Assembly (NCBI RefSeq): GCF_017876315.1
Contig: NZ_JAGINU010000001.1
Span: forward strand, 4,526,001 to 4,590,000
Length of the DNA: 64,000 nt
Direction of reading: 5' to 3'
Source: Pseudonocardia parietis
GTDB lineage: Bacteria > Actinomycetota > Actinomycetes > Mycobacteriales > Pseudonocardiaceae
Under the pieces are notes generated by a model. That model worked only from the letters and a program-made list of their open reading frames with translations. It ran no database searches and was not told the DNA's origin. Position numbers and translations under genes: made by a program. The first letter of the stretch is position 1, and each line of letters starts with the position of its first letter. This document shows positions 16,666 through 25,812 of the stretch, one piece after another.

Positions 16666-17675
16666 AGCTTCGACGCCACCAGCCCGGTGATGTCGACGAG
16701 GCGGTTCGAGTAGCCCCACTCGTTGTCGTACCAGCCGAAGATCTTGACCTGCTTGCCCATGACCTTGGTCAGGCTGGCGTCGAGGATGCAGGAGTGCGGG
16801 TCGGTCACGATGTCCGAGGACACGATCGGGTCCTCGGTGTACTTGAGGATGCCCTTGAGCGGGCCGTCGGCGGCGGCCTTGAACGCCGCGTTGACCTCCT
16901 CGGCGCTGATCTCCCGCTTGACCTCGGCGACCAGGTCGGTGATCGAGCCGGTCGGCACCGGCACCCGCAGCGAGTAGCCGTCGAGCTTGCCCTGCAGGTG
17001 CGGCAGGACCAGGCCGATCGCCTTCGCGGCGCCGGTGGTGGTCGGGATGACGTTCAGCGCGGCGGCCCGGGCACGGCGCGGGTCCTTGTGCGGGCCGTCC
17101 TGCAGGTTCTGGTCCTGGGTGTAGGCGTGGATCGTGGTCATCAGACCGTGCTCGATCCCGGCCGCGTCGTCGAGCACCTTCGCCATCGGGCCCAGGCAGT
17201 TGGTGGTGCAGGACGCGTTCGAGACGATGTTCTGCGAGCCGTCGTAGTCACCGTCGTTGACGCCCTTGACGATGGTGATGTCCTCGTCGGTCGCCGGGGC
17301 CGAGATGACGACCTTCTTCGCGCCGGCCTCGAGGTGCTTGGCCGCGCCGTCGCGCTTGGTGAAGATCCCGGTCGACTCGACCACCACGTCGACGCCCAGG
17401 TCCTTCCAGGGCAGCTCGGCGGGGTCGCGGACGGCCAGGGCCTTGAAGCCCTTGCCGTCGACCAGGATCTCGTCGTCGGAGGTCGTCACCTCGTAGGGCA
17501 GCCGGCCCAGGATCGAGTCGTACTTGAGCAGGTTCGCGAGCGTCGCGTTGTCGGTGATGTCGTTCACCGCGACGATCTCGATGTCGGTGGTTCCGGCGGC
17601 GCGCTGGGCATCGACCGCCCGCCAGAAGTTCCGGCCGATGCGGCCGAAGCCGTTGACTCCTACGCGGACCGTCAC
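16662..17675 (-). CDS. gap: glyceraldehyde-3-phosphate dehydrogenase (type I)
   Basis: This 337-aa NAD-dependent glycolytic enzyme begins with VRVGVNGFGRIGRNFWR, the Rossmann NAD site. The catalytic cysteine is in SNASCTTNCLGP, and the C-terminus has WYDNEWGYSNRL. The GTG at 17675 follows GGAGG at 7 nt. It is the first gene of gap-pgk-tpiA and lies about 230 nt after the preceding gene, with a probable promoter in the gap. Confidence 0.98.
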   Translation of the reverse strand: MTVRVGVNGFGRIGRNFWRAVDAQRAAGTTDIEIVAVNDITDNATLANLLKYDSILGRLPYEVTTSDDEILVDGKGFKALAVRDPAELPWKDLGVDVVVESTGIFTKRDGAAKHLEAGAKKVVISAPATDEDITIVKGVNDGDYDGSQNIVSNASCTTNCLGPMAKVLDDAAGIEHGLMTTIHAYTQDQNLQDGPHKDPRRARAAALNVIPTTTGAAKAIGLVLPHLQGKLDGYSLRVPVPTGSITDLVAEVKREISAEEVNAAFKAAADGPLKGILKYTEDPIVSSDIVTDPHSCILDASLTKVMGKQVKIFGWYDNEWGYSNRLVDITGLVASKL

Positions 17676-17799
17676 AGTGCCTCCATGGGCTCGTCGTGCG
17701 TGTCGTCTCCCCGGCACGCCGGGTCCCGGCGGCGGGTGTGGCAGGTCGATCGCGGCCTCTCCGCCGTCGGGGAGCGGCCGCGTGCCGTGCTCGGCCGCC

Positions 17800-17823
17800 A
17801 CCCTATCGGCGCGTCGCGCGCCG
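17800..17823 (-). promoter_or_regulatory. probable gap operon promoter with adjoining palindrome
   Basis: On the minus strand TAGGGT (17805-17800) fits the -10 pattern, giving a leader of about 115 nt. Immediately upstream, where the spacer would lie, CGGCGCG and CGCGCCG form a perfect 7-bp inverted repeat with a 3-nt centre (17807-17823). That is a good place for a regulator site. Confidence 0.4.
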
Positions 17824-17902
17824 GGGACCCCGCGCACCCCGTGACCTGCGCCGCCCTCCGGGCCCGGAACCGATCGGGCGGCCCCGGGCGCCCGGCGGCG
17901 GC

Positions 17903-18724
17903 TCAGGCGATGCGCAGGAGCCTGCGCCAGCCGGGACGGGTGTCGGCGACGTCGGCGGCGGCGCGCTCGTCGGCGGAGAAGCCCTCGACCGGCCCGCGCG
18001 GGGCGGCGGCGCGAGCCCGGGAGACGAACGACGACGCGGCGGCCAGCGCGGCGGTGACGCCCTCGGCGCCGGGGCCCGCGGTGATCGTCGCGCTCGCCGG
18101 GACCCCGAACCGGGCGGCCGCGGCGGTCGGGTCCGGTGCCTCGGCGAGTGCGACGGCGCCGGCGTGGCCCTCGCTCTCGCCCTCGGCGGTCCCGGCCTGC
18201 TCCGCGCCCACCTCGGCGGCGTCGGCCGGAACCGAACGCCGCGCGGCCGGGATCCCCCCGCTGGTGATGTCGACGAGCCCGAACTCCCAGGCGTACTCCG
18301 CCTGCTGGTGCGTGATGCGCTCGCGCGCCTCGGTGGTGTCGCCGACCGCGGCCTCGCCCACGAGCAGGACGACGACGCGCTCGGGACGGTCGGTCTCGTC
18401 CCGCGCGGCGAGCTCGTCCCCGACCGCGTCGAGCAGGCGGGCGGCGCCGATGCGCAGGTCCGGTCCGTCGAGCGCGCGCAGCCTCGCGGGCAGTGCGGCG
18501 CGCGCCTCGGCCGCGCTCACCGGCACGGCCGGCGGGTGCGAGCCGTCGGGCAGCTGGCGGGTCAGGTCGGTGCCGGTCGACAGCACGACCTGCAGCTCCC
18601 CCGGCTCGGCGGCGTGGGCGTCGAGCAGGTCAGCGAGGCCGGTGCGCAGGGCGGGGAGCAGCGGGCGCAGCATGCTGGATCGATCGAGATGAACGGCGAG
18701 GAGCGTGGATCCCGGGTTTGTCAC
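17903..18724 (-). CDS. uncharacterised protein with degenerate vWA-like fold
   Basis: This protein of about 273 aa lies 60 nt after whiA on the same strand. The start of the frame resembles a von Willebrand A domain: a hydrophobic strand followed by VHLDRSSMLRP, where a metal-binding DxSxS would be, though the last Ser is missing. A later strand (RVVVLLVG) and RITHQQAEYAWEFGLVDI also fit that fold. The C-terminal 100 residues are Ala/Glu-rich. The start is uncertain (GTG 18724 chosen; GTG at 18751 possible). Function unknown. Confidence 0.55.
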   Translation of the reverse strand: MTNPGSTLLAVHLDRSSMLRPLLPALRTGLADLLDAHAAEPGELQVVLSTGTDLTRQLPDGSHPPAVPVSAAEARAALPARLRALDGPDLRIGAARLLDAVGDELAARDETDRPERVVVLLVGEAAVGDTTEARERITHQQAEYAWEFGLVDITSGGIPAARRSVPADAAEVGAEQAGTAEGESEGHAGAVALAEAPDPTAAAARFGVPASATITAGPGAEGVTAALAAASSFVSRARAAAPRGPVEGFSADERAAADVADTRPGWRRLLRIA

Positions 18725-18784
18725 GGCGGCATCATGCCCGACCGTGCGCACCGGGCCCGTGACGGGGTGTGATCACCGTCGCGG

Positions 18785-19777
18785 TCACTGCCCGTCGGGC
18801 TCCTCCAGCATCTCCGCGGTCACCGCGGACTCGGTGTCCGGGATCCCCAGTTCGGCGGCCTTCTTGTCGGCCGTCTGCAGCAGCCTGCGGATCCGGCCCG
18901 CGACGGCGTCCTTGGTCATCGGCGGGTCCGCGAGCTGACCCAGCTCCTCCAGGGAGGCCTGGGTGTGTTCGGCCCGCAGGCTCCCGGCCGCGCGCAGGTG
19001 CTCGGGCACCTCGTCGCCGAGGATCTCCAGCGCGCGCGACACCCGGGCCGCGGCCGCGACAGCGGCCCGTGCCGAGCGGCGCAGGTTCGCGTCGTCGAAG
19101 TTCGCGAGCCGGTTGGCGGTGGCCCGGACCTCGCGGCGCATCCGCCGCTCCTCCCAGGACAGCACGCTCTGGTGCGCGCCCATCCGGGTCAGCAGCGCGC
19201 CGATCGCGTCACCGTCGCGGACGACGACCCGGTCCGCGCCGCGCACCTCACGGGCCTTCGCCGCCACCCCGAGCCGCCGCGCCGCACCGACCAGTGCCAG
19301 CGCGGCCTCCGGGCCCGGGCAGGTCACCTCCAGGGCGGAGCTGCGGCCGGGCTCGGTCAGCGACCCGTGCGCCAGGAACGCACCGCGCCAGGCGGCCTCG
19401 GCGTCGGACAGGTCCCCGGAGACGACGGGCGGCGGCAGCCCGCGCACCGGGCGCCCGCGGTTGTCGAGCAGCCCGGTCTGTCGGGCGAGGCCCTCGCCGT
19501 CGCGGATCACCCGGATCACGTACCGGGCGCTGCGGCGCAGCCCGCCCGCGGTGATCACGTGCGCGTCGGCGGTGTGGCCGTAGAGCTCGTGGATCTCGCG
19601 ACGGAGCCTGCGGGCCACCGAGCCGGTGTCGACCTCCGCCTCGATGACGACGCGGCCGCCCACGATGTGCAGCCCGCCGGCGAAGCGCAGCAACGAGGCG
19701 ACCTCGGCGCGACGCGACGACTGCTTGGTGACGGTGAGCCGGCTCAGCTCGTCCTTCACCGTGGCGGTCATGGCCAT
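18785..19777 (-). CDS. whiA: sporulation regulator WhiA
   Basis: WhiA (330 aa) is a DNA-binding regulator of sporulation septation in Streptomyces and is conserved across Gram-positives. It combines an N-terminal LAGLIDADG-like half with a C-terminal helix-turn-helix (here LGQLADPPMTKDAVAGRIRRLL). MAMTATVKDELSRL is the usual actinobacterial start; GGAG lies 6 nt before this ATG, and a second ATG two codons later would overlap yvcK as ATGA. It is the fourth gene of uvrC-rapZ-yvcK-whiA. Confidence 0.97.
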   Translation of the reverse strand: MAMTATVKDELSRLTVTKQSSRRAEVASLLRFAGGLHIVGGRVVIEAEVDTGSVARRLRREIHELYGHTADAHVITAGGLRRSARYVIRVIRDGEGLARQTGLLDNRGRPVRGLPPPVVSGDLSDAEAAWRGAFLAHGSLTEPGRSSALEVTCPGPEAALALVGAARRLGVAAKAREVRGADRVVVRDGDAIGALLTRMGAHQSVLSWEERRMRREVRATANRLANFDDANLRRSARAAVAAAARVSRALEILGDEVPEHLRAAGSLRAEHTQASLEELGQLADPPMTKDAVAGRIRRLLQTADKKAAELGIPDTESAVTAEMLEEPDGQ

Positions 19778-20835
19778 TGCGGGCTCCTTCCGCGCTGCGG
19801 GCTGTGCTGGTCCGTCACCGGTGCCGACCCGGCACCACCGTCCGCGCTCCCGGCCGGGCCGAGAGCGTCGAACACGTCGAGCAGGGCACCGGCCAGTGCA
19901 TTCGGGTCGTGCCGGGGTGTCGCCGCGTGGACGTCGGCGACATCGGCGAGCCACACCCTCCCGCCGGGGACCAGCAGGTCGGCCGCGGCCGCGTGCAACC
20001 GGTCCGGCAGGGGTACCGACCCGGTGTCGGCCAGAACGGCGTGCGCCCGCAGGGAGGGCGCGTGACCGGACAGTACTTCAAGGTGTTGCTCGGGTGAGAA
20101 TCCGGCGGTCTCCCCCGGCTCCGGGGCCAGGTTGAGCAGCACCACGCGGGCCGCGGCGGTCGCCAGCAGCGCGTCGCGCAGGCCCGGCACGAGCAGGTGC
20201 GGCAGCACGCTGGTGAACCACGACCCCGGACCGAGGAGGACGACGTCGGCGTCCAGGACCGCCCGGACGGCCTCGTCGCAGGCCGGCGGGTTCTCGGGCC
20301 GCAGCCACACGCGTCGCACCCGTCCCGGGGTGGACGCGACCGCGACCTGGCCACGGATCCGGTGCGCGTGGTCGAGGCCGTCGATGGCGACCTCCGCCTC
20401 GATGTCCAGCGGCACCCGGGCCATCGGCAGCACCCGTCCGGCGCAGCCGAGCAGGCCGCCGACCGTCTCCAGCGCCTGGACCGGGTCGCCGCCGCGTTCC
20501 AGCAGCCCGGCGAGCAGCAGGTTCCCCAGCGCGTGGCCGGCGAGCGCCCCGTTGCCGCCGAAACGGTGCTGGACCAGGCCGGACCAGAACCGGCCGTCCT
20601 CGTCGTCGGCGGCCAGTGCCGCCAGCGCCATCCGCAGGTCCCCCGGTGGCAGCAGGCCGAGCTCGCGCCGCAGCCGGCCCGAGGAGCCGCCGTCGTCGGC
20701 GACGGTCACGACGGCGGTGATCCCGCCGACCGCCGGGCAGCGGCGCAGCGCGGTCAGGGTGGCGTGCAGGCCGTGCCCACCGCCCAGCGCCACGACGCGC
20801 AGCGGCGACGGGGACGCTGTCGCGGGCTCGGTCAT
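19768..20835 (-). CDS. yvcK: YvcK/CofD-like gluconeogenesis factor
   Basis: This 355-aa member of the YvcK/CofD fold family binds UDP-sugars and affects morphology and carbon use. The glycine-rich motif VVALGGGHGLHATLTALR is at residues 14-31, followed by VVTVADDGGSSGRLRRE and the conserved GNLLLAGL and LGPGSWFTSVLPHLL blocks. It overlaps rapZ by ATGA and whiA by 10 nt, so it is tightly coupled in the operon. Confidence 0.94.
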   Translation of the reverse strand: MTEPATASPSPLRVVALGGGHGLHATLTALRRCPAVGGITAVVTVADDGGSSGRLRRELGLLPPGDLRMALAALAADDEDGRFWSGLVQHRFGGNGALAGHALGNLLLAGLLERGGDPVQALETVGGLLGCAGRVLPMARVPLDIEAEVAIDGLDHAHRIRGQVAVASTPGRVRRVWLRPENPPACDEAVRAVLDADVVLLGPGSWFTSVLPHLLVPGLRDALLATAAARVVLLNLAPEPGETAGFSPEQHLEVLSGHAPSLRAHAVLADTGSVPLPDRLHAAAADLLVPGGRVWLADVADVHAATPRHDPNALAGALLDVFDALGPAGSADGGAGSAPVTDQHSPQRGRSPQWP

Positions 20836-21737
20836 TCGCGCCCCATGTCCCGGTGCCCGACGTTGACCTGGACACCCGGCCGCCCGGCCAGCCGCCTGCC
20901 CAGCTCCTCGGAGATCGCCACCGAGCGGTGCTTCCCACCGGTGCAGCCGACGGCGACGGTCAGGTAGCGCTTGCCCTCCCGCCGGTAGCCGGCGCCGACC
21001 AGGTCGAGCAGCTCCAGGTAGCGCTCGACGAACTCCTCGGCGCCCTCCTGGGACAGCACGTAGTCGCTGACCTCGCTGTCGCGCCCGGTGAACTCGCGCA
21101 GCTCCGGGATCCAGTGCGGGTTGGGCAGGAACCGGACGTCGACGACCAGGTCGGAGTCCAGGGGCAGCCCGTACTTGTAGCCGAAGGACAGCACCGTGAT
21201 CCGGGTGGCCGCGTGCGCGTGCTCACCCGCGAACACGCCCTCGATCCGGGCGCGCAGGTCGTGCACGGACAGGTTCGAGGTGTCGACCACCAGGTCGGCG
21301 TCCTCGCGCAGCGGGCGCAGCACCTCGCGTTCGGCGTTCAGCCCGTCGGTGATCCGGCCGGCGCCCTGCAGCGGGTGCGACCGGCGGTTCTGCTCGAACC
21401 GGCGCACCAGCACCGCGTCGGACGCCTCCAGGAACAGCAGCTTCGGCCGGTAGCCACGGCTGTCCAGATCCTTGATCACCGCGCCCAGGTCGTCGGTGAA
21501 CGCCCGGGACCGCACGTCCATCACGACCGCGATCCGGGTGACCTCGCCACGGGCCCGCGAGCCGAGCTCGACCATCGTGGCGATCAGCTCCGGCGGCAGG
21601 TTGTCGACGACGAACCAGCCGAGGTCCTCCAGCACCTTGGCCGCCGTGCTGCGGCCCGCGCCGGACAGGCCGCTGACGACCGCGACCTCGATCCCCGGCC
21701 CGCTGCCCTGCTCTCCCGTATCCGCCCTCGTCATCAC
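20832..21737 (-). CDS. rapZ: RNase adapter protein RapZ (YvcJ)
   Basis: This 301-aa nucleotide-binding protein has a Walker A site of the form GLSGAGRSTAAKVLEDLG near residue 20, with Arg in place of Lys as often seen in actinobacteria. VDNLPPEL and the C-terminal GCTGGKHRSVAI motif complete the family pattern. In E. coli RapZ directs RNase E to a small RNA; the actinobacterial role is unclear. GTG at 21737 overlaps the uvrC stop. Confidence 0.95.
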   Translation of the reverse strand: MMTRADTGEQGSGPGIEVAVVSGLSGAGRSTAAKVLEDLGWFVVDNLPPELIATMVELGSRARGEVTRIAVVMDVRSRAFTDDLGAVIKDLDSRGYRPKLLFLEASDAVLVRRFEQNRRSHPLQGAGRITDGLNAEREVLRPLREDADLVVDTSNLSVHDLRARIEGVFAGEHAHAATRITVLSFGYKYGLPLDSDLVVDVRFLPNPHWIPELREFTGRDSEVSDYVLSQEGAEEFVERYLELLDLVGAGYRREGKRYLTVAVGCTGGKHRSVAISEELGRRLAGRPGVQVNVGHRDMGRE

Positions 21738-23728
21738 TGTCCCCCCTCGGTCGGTGCCCCGGAACCGCCCTGCAACGCCGCGACCACCGTCTCGGCGGTC
21801 CGCGGCCCGAAGCCGGGCAGCCCGGCGATCTCCTCCACCCCGGCGGCGCGCAGCTTGCGGACCGAGCCGAAGTGCTTGAGCAACGCCTGCTTGCGGGCCG
21901 GGCCGAGCCCGGGCACGCCGTCCAGCGCCGATGTCGTCATGCCCTGGGAACGACGCTGCCGGTGATAGGTGATGGCGAAGCGGTGTGCCTCGTCCCGCAC
22001 CCGTTGCAGCAGGTACAGCCCCTCGCTCGTCCGGGACAGGATGACCGGGTCGTCGTCGTCCGGGAGCCAGACTTCCTCGAGCCGCTTGGCGAGCCCGCAG
22101 ACCGCGACGTCGGTGATCCCGAGCTCGGCGAGCTCGGCCGCGGCCGCGTCGACCTGCGGCTTGGCGCCGTCGACGACGAGCAGGTTCGGCGGGTAGGCGA
22201 ACTTCTTCGGCCGCCCGGTCTCCGGGTCGATCCCGGTACGGACCGTGTCACCGGGCGCGACCTCGCCGGACCCGGTGCCGGGTGCCGGGTCGTCGGCGGT
22301 CTCGGCCAGGTAGCGCTTGAACCGGCGCCGGACGACCTGGGCGATCGAGGCGACGTCGCTGTGGCCGCCCTCTGCCGTCCCCCGGATCTCGAAGCGGCGG
22401 TACTCGGACTTGCGGGCCAGCCCGTCCTCGAACACGACCAGGGAGGCGACGACGTCCGTGCCCTGCACGTGGCTGACGTCGATGCACTCGATCCGCAGCG
22501 GCGCCTGGTCCAGATCCAGGTTCTCCTGGATCTCCTGCAGTGCCGCCGACCGGGCGGTGAGGTCCCCGGCGCGGCGCAGCTTGTGCTGGACGAAGGCCTC
22601 CCTGGCGTTGCGCGCGACGGTCTCGGCCAGGTCCTTCTTGTCGCCCCGCTGCGGCACGCGCAGCCCGACCTTCGACCCGCGCAGCCCGCTCAGCCAGCGC
22701 TCGAGTGCCGGGCCGTCCGCGGGCAGCACCGGGACGAGGATCTCCTTCGGCACCGGCTGCACGGCGTCGTCGGCGGCGCCGGCCAGCGCGTGCTGCTCGC
22801 CGTAGAACTGCGAGACGAACCGCTCGACGAGCTGCTCGGTGTCGGTGGGCTCGACCTTGTCGATCACCCATCCGCGCTGGCCGCGGACCCGGCCGCCGCG
22901 CACGTGGAACACCTGCACCGCGGCCTCCAGCTCGTCCTCGGCGAAGGCGACGACGTCGGCGTCGGTCCCGTCACCCAGCACGACGGCCTGTTTCTCCAGC
23001 GCGCGGCGCAGCGCGCCGAGGTCGTCGCGCAGGCGGGCGGCACGCTCGAACTCCAGGTTCTGCGACGCCTCGGCCATCTCGCGCTCCAGGTGGCGCACCA
23101 TCCGGTCGGTACGGCCGGAGAGGAAGTCGGAGAAACCCTCGACGATGTCACGGTGCTCGTCCGCGGTGACCTTCCCGACGCACGGCGCCGAGCACTTGTC
23201 GATGTAGCCGAGCAGGCAGGGGCGGCCGATCTGACGGTGCCGCTTGAACACCCCGGAGGAGCAGGTACGGGCCGGGAAGACCCGCAGGAGCAGGTCGAGG
23301 GTCTCCCGGATCGCCCAGGCGTGCGCGTACGGGCCGAAGTAGCGGACGCCCTTCTTGCGGGGCCCCCGGTAGACGTGCAGCCGCGGGTACTCCTCGTGCA
23401 TCGTCGCGGCGAGCACGGGATAGGACTTGTCGTCCCGGTACCGGACGTTGAACCGCGGGTCGTACTCCTTGATCCAGTTGTACTCGAGCTGGAGTGCCTC
23501 GACCTCGGTGCCGACGACGGTCCACTCGACCTTCGCCGCGGTGGTCACCATCTGCCGGGTACGCGGGTGCAGGCCCGACAGGTCGGCGAAGTAGGAGTTC
23601 AGCCGCTGGCGCAGGCTCTTGGCCTTGCCGACGTAGATCACCCGGCCACGCGGGTCGGAGAACCGGTATACCCCCGGCGACTCCGGGATCGTCCCGGTCG
23701 CCGGACGGTAGGTGCTCGGGTCGGCCAT
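21734..23728 (-). CDS. uvrC: excinuclease ABC subunit C
   Basis: UvrC (664 aa) makes both incisions in nucleotide-excision repair. The N-terminal GIY-YIG domain includes GVYRFSDPRGRVIYVGKAKS (near 20-39), a UVR domain lies near residue 210, the RNase H-like endonuclease covers the middle, and two helix-hairpin-helix motifs (GVPGLGPARKQALLKHFGS) close the protein. ATG at 23728 follows GGGAGGCACC. A perfect palindrome of SOS-box type lies 136 bp upstream, nearer the divergent DUF2786 gene. Confidence 0.97.
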   Translation of the reverse strand: MADPSTYRPATGTIPESPGVYRFSDPRGRVIYVGKAKSLRQRLNSYFADLSGLHPRTRQMVTTAAKVEWTVVGTEVEALQLEYNWIKEYDPRFNVRYRDDKSYPVLAATMHEEYPRLHVYRGPRKKGVRYFGPYAHAWAIRETLDLLLRVFPARTCSSGVFKRHRQIGRPCLLGYIDKCSAPCVGKVTADEHRDIVEGFSDFLSGRTDRMVRHLEREMAEASQNLEFERAARLRDDLGALRRALEKQAVVLGDGTDADVVAFAEDELEAAVQVFHVRGGRVRGQRGWVIDKVEPTDTEQLVERFVSQFYGEQHALAGAADDAVQPVPKEILVPVLPADGPALERWLSGLRGSKVGLRVPQRGDKKDLAETVARNAREAFVQHKLRRAGDLTARSAALQEIQENLDLDQAPLRIECIDVSHVQGTDVVASLVVFEDGLARKSEYRRFEIRGTAEGGHSDVASIAQVVRRRFKRYLAETADDPAPGTGSGEVAPGDTVRTGIDPETGRPKKFAYPPNLLVVDGAKPQVDAAAAELAELGITDVAVCGLAKRLEEVWLPDDDDPVILSRTSEGLYLLQRVRDEAHRFAITYHRQRRSQGMTTSALDGVPGLGPARKQALLKHFGSVRKLRAAGVEEIAGLPGFGPRTAETVVAALQGGSGAPTEGGQ

Positions 23729-23863
23729 GGTGCCTCCCAGGGTAGATCCGGCCACCGACACGCCCGCTCCGCCCCCGGTCGGCCCGAGCGCCCCGAGCGG
23801 GGTGTAGTGAATGCGGGGTACGCCCCGGGCGGGAACTGTCGGGCCCCTCCGGTAGGACTTCCC

Positions 23864-23879
23864 TCGAACACGAGTTCGA
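23864..23879. promoter_or_regulatory. SOS (LexA) box-like palindrome
   Basis: TCGAAC-ACGA-GTTCGA is a perfect inverted repeat that matches the actinobacterial LexA consensus (CGAAC-N4-GTTCG). It lies 25 nt before the DUF2786 start, just downstream of a TAGGAC(T) -10-like sequence at about 23853, so a bound repressor would cover the start of transcription. uvrC diverges 135 nt away. Confidence 0.7.
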
Positions 23880-23904
23880 CCGCCGGACCCTCCGAGGAGA
23901 AGCC

Positions 23905-24687
23905 ATGAGCACCACGCACGACATCGAGTTCGGCACCGCCCCGGGCGAGGCGGCCGTCCCCGAGGCCCGGCTGGACCGGATCCGCAAGCTGCTGGCGAAG
24001 GCGGAGCGGGCCGGGACACCGGACGAGGCCGAGATCTACACCGACAAGGCCGTCGAGCTCATGGCGCGCCACGGCGTGGACGAGGCGCTGCTCGCCGCGA
24101 CCGGTCCCCCGCGGACCGACCCGATCGGCCAGGTGCGGATCGACATCGACGACCCCTACAGCGGGGCGAAGGCCCGGCTGCTGGGCTGGATCTCCTCGGC
24201 GCTGCGGTGCCGGTGGATCATGCACGACCCCCGGGCCGGGAGGGTCGCCGCGGTGACCGTGTTCGGGTACGCGTCGGACCGCGAGCGGGCGGAGCTCCTG
24301 TACACCTCACTGCTGTTGCAGGCCTCGGCGCAGCTGGGCTCGGTGCGGCCACCGGATCCGCGGGAGTCGGTCGCCGCCTACCGGCGGTCCTGGATCTACG
24401 GCTTCGCCGCCCGGGTCCACCAGCGGCTGCTGGCGGCCGAGCAGGAGGCGGTGTCCGAGGTGGCGACCACCCGCGCGGCCGGTGCGCCGTCGGTCGAGCT
24501 GGTGCTGGCCGACCGCGGCAAGGAGGTGGACCGCGCCTACGACGACGAGTTCGGCGACCTGCGCCGGGCGCGCAGGCCCCAGGTCTCCGGATCCGGCTAC
24601 CGGCACGGCGCGATCGCCGCGGACCGGGCGGACCTGGGTGGTTCCCGCCTGGACGGGCGGGGCCGTGCGGCCGAGCTGGACCGGTGA
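23905..24687 (+). CDS. DUF2786 domain-containing protein
   Basis: This 260-aa protein has the N-terminal DUF2786 block, RLDRIRKLLAKAERAGTPDEA followed by EIYTDKAVELMARHGVDEALL (residues about 22-65), then a middle region with FGYASDRERAELLYTSLLLQA. The family's function is not established. GAGGAG lies 6 nt before the ATG. The SOS-type palindrome in its promoter suggests a DNA-damage-induced gene. It is transcribed away from uvrC and convergent with the PH-domain-like gene. Confidence 0.8.
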   Translation: MSTTHDIEFGTAPGEAAVPEARLDRIRKLLAKAERAGTPDEAEIYTDKAVELMARHGVDEALLAATGPPRTDPIGQVRIDIDDPYSGAKARLLGWISSALRCRWIMHDPRAGRVAAVTVFGYASDRERAELLYTSLLLQASAQLGSVRPPDPRESVAAYRRSWIYGFAARVHQRLLAAEQEAVSEVATTRAAGAPSVELVLADRGKEVDRAYDDEFGDLRRARRPQVSGSGYRHGAIAADRADLGGSRLDGRGRAAELDR

Positions 24688-24712
24688 GCCGGTGACCCGG
24701 CCCCGGAGCGGG

Positions 24713-25225
24713 TCAGCTACCGCCGGCCGCGGCGGCGTGCAGGTCGCGCAGGGTCCGGACACCGCGGACGGCGAGTCCCCGGTCGACCGCCTGGACGGCG
24801 AGCACCGGGTGGTACTCGTCGTCGGGCAGCTCCAGGCGGGCCGAGGAGGCCCCGTCCGGGAAGGAGACGCCGACCACCTCGTCCCACGGGAACCAGCGCG
24901 TGGTCAGCACGTTGCGCACCTGGATCCCGCCCCGGTCGGCCCGCACGCGCGGGCGGGCCATCAGCAGCAGGCCGCCTGCCACGAACGCGCCGATCACCAT
25001 CATCGCCGCCTGGTCGACCGGCCGGAAGATCACTCCGGTGTCCTCGGCGGGCATCAGGTAGGCGACGACCGCGAAGAAGATCATGATCGCGGCAGCGCAC
25101 GCCCACGCGGTGATCAGCAGAGCGCGCGGGCGCAGGGTCACCGCCTCCGGGCCGGGGCCGGCCGGCTGCGATCGCTCGCCCCGCGGGGCCGCGGCCGCCG
25201 TCTCCTGGTGCGACTTCTCGGTCAC
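24713..25225 (-). CDS. PH-domain-like membrane protein
   Basis: This 170-aa protein has two transmembrane helices (about 34-56 and 71-90) followed by a bacterial PH-like domain with GGIQVRNVLTTRWFPWDEVVGVSFP. This is the protein that commonly follows ribH in actinobacteria. The GTG at 25225 follows GGGAGG at good spacing. It is the last gene of the riboflavin operon, 38 nt after ribH. Its role is unknown. Confidence 0.8.
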   Translation of the reverse strand: MTEKSHQETAAAAPRGERSQPAGPGPEAVTLRPRALLITAWACAAAIMIFFAVVAYLMPAEDTGVIFRPVDQAAMMVIGAFVAGGLLLMARPRVRADRGGIQVRNVLTTRWFPWDEVVGVSFPDGASSARLELPDDEYHPVLAVQAVDRGLAVRGVRTLRDLHAAAAGGS

Positions 25226-25263
25226 GGTGTGTCCTCCCTGTCCGGCCCGGTCGAGGCCGTGAC

Positions 25264-25755
25264 TCACGTGTGGGCCGGGGCGCCGGAGCGCAGCTCGCGC
25301 AGCACCAGCGCCGACTCCAGGGCCGCGCCGCACGCCTCGGAGCCCTTGTCCTCGGCCGAGCCCGGTGCGCCCGAGCGGGCCAGCGCCTGCTCGACGGTCT
25401 CGGTGGTGAGTACACCGTTGCCGACCGGGGTGGACTCGTCGAGCGCCACCCGGGTCAGTCCGGCGGTGACCGCGTCGCAGACGTACTCGAAGTGCGGGGT
25501 GCCGCCGCGGATCACCACACCGAGCGCGACGACCGCGTCGTGCGTGCGGGCCAGCTCCTGGGCCACGACCGGGAGCTCGACGGTGCCGGGGACCCGGACG
25601 ACGGTCGGCTCGGTGCCGGCGTCGCGGGCGGTCGCCACCGCACGCTCCAGCAGGCTGTCGACGATCTCGGCGTGCCACCGGGCGGCGACCACCCCGACCC
25701 GGAGTCCGGTCGCGTCCAACTGCGTGGCCCCGGTGGGCCGGCCCTCGCCGCTCAT
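25264..25755 (-). CDS. ribH: 6,7-dimethyl-8-ribityllumazine synthase
   Basis: This 163-aa lumazine synthase joins the ribityl-aminopyrimidine with 3,4-dihydroxy-2-butanone-4-phosphate, the step before riboflavin synthase. Motifs are RVGVVAARWHAEI near residue 18, VPGTVELPVVAQ, and LGVVIRGGTPHFEYV carrying the catalytic His region. It lies 86 nt after ribBA with a hairpin between. Confidence 0.97.
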   Translation of the reverse strand: MSGEGRPTGATQLDATGLRVGVVAARWHAEIVDSLLERAVATARDAGTEPTVVRVPGTVELPVVAQELARTHDAVVALGVVIRGGTPHFEYVCDAVTAGLTRVALDESTPVGNGVLTTETVEQALARSGAPGSAEDKGSEACGAALESALVLRELRSGAPAHT

Positions 25756-25784
25756 GGCTCGATTCTCGCCGGTGCCGCGGACCC

Positions 25785-25812
25785 GGCGGGCACGGGGGTA
25801 CCCGTGCCCGCC
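25785..25812 (-). repeat. 12-bp perfect hairpin between ribBA and ribH
   Basis: GGCGGGCACGGG and CCCGTGCCCGCC flank a 4-nt GGTA loop. A smaller inverted repeat (CGCAGCG and CGCTGCG, 25821-25840) lies beside it near the ribBA stop. Within an operon this may be a partial terminator or an mRNA-stability element. Confidence 0.5.
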
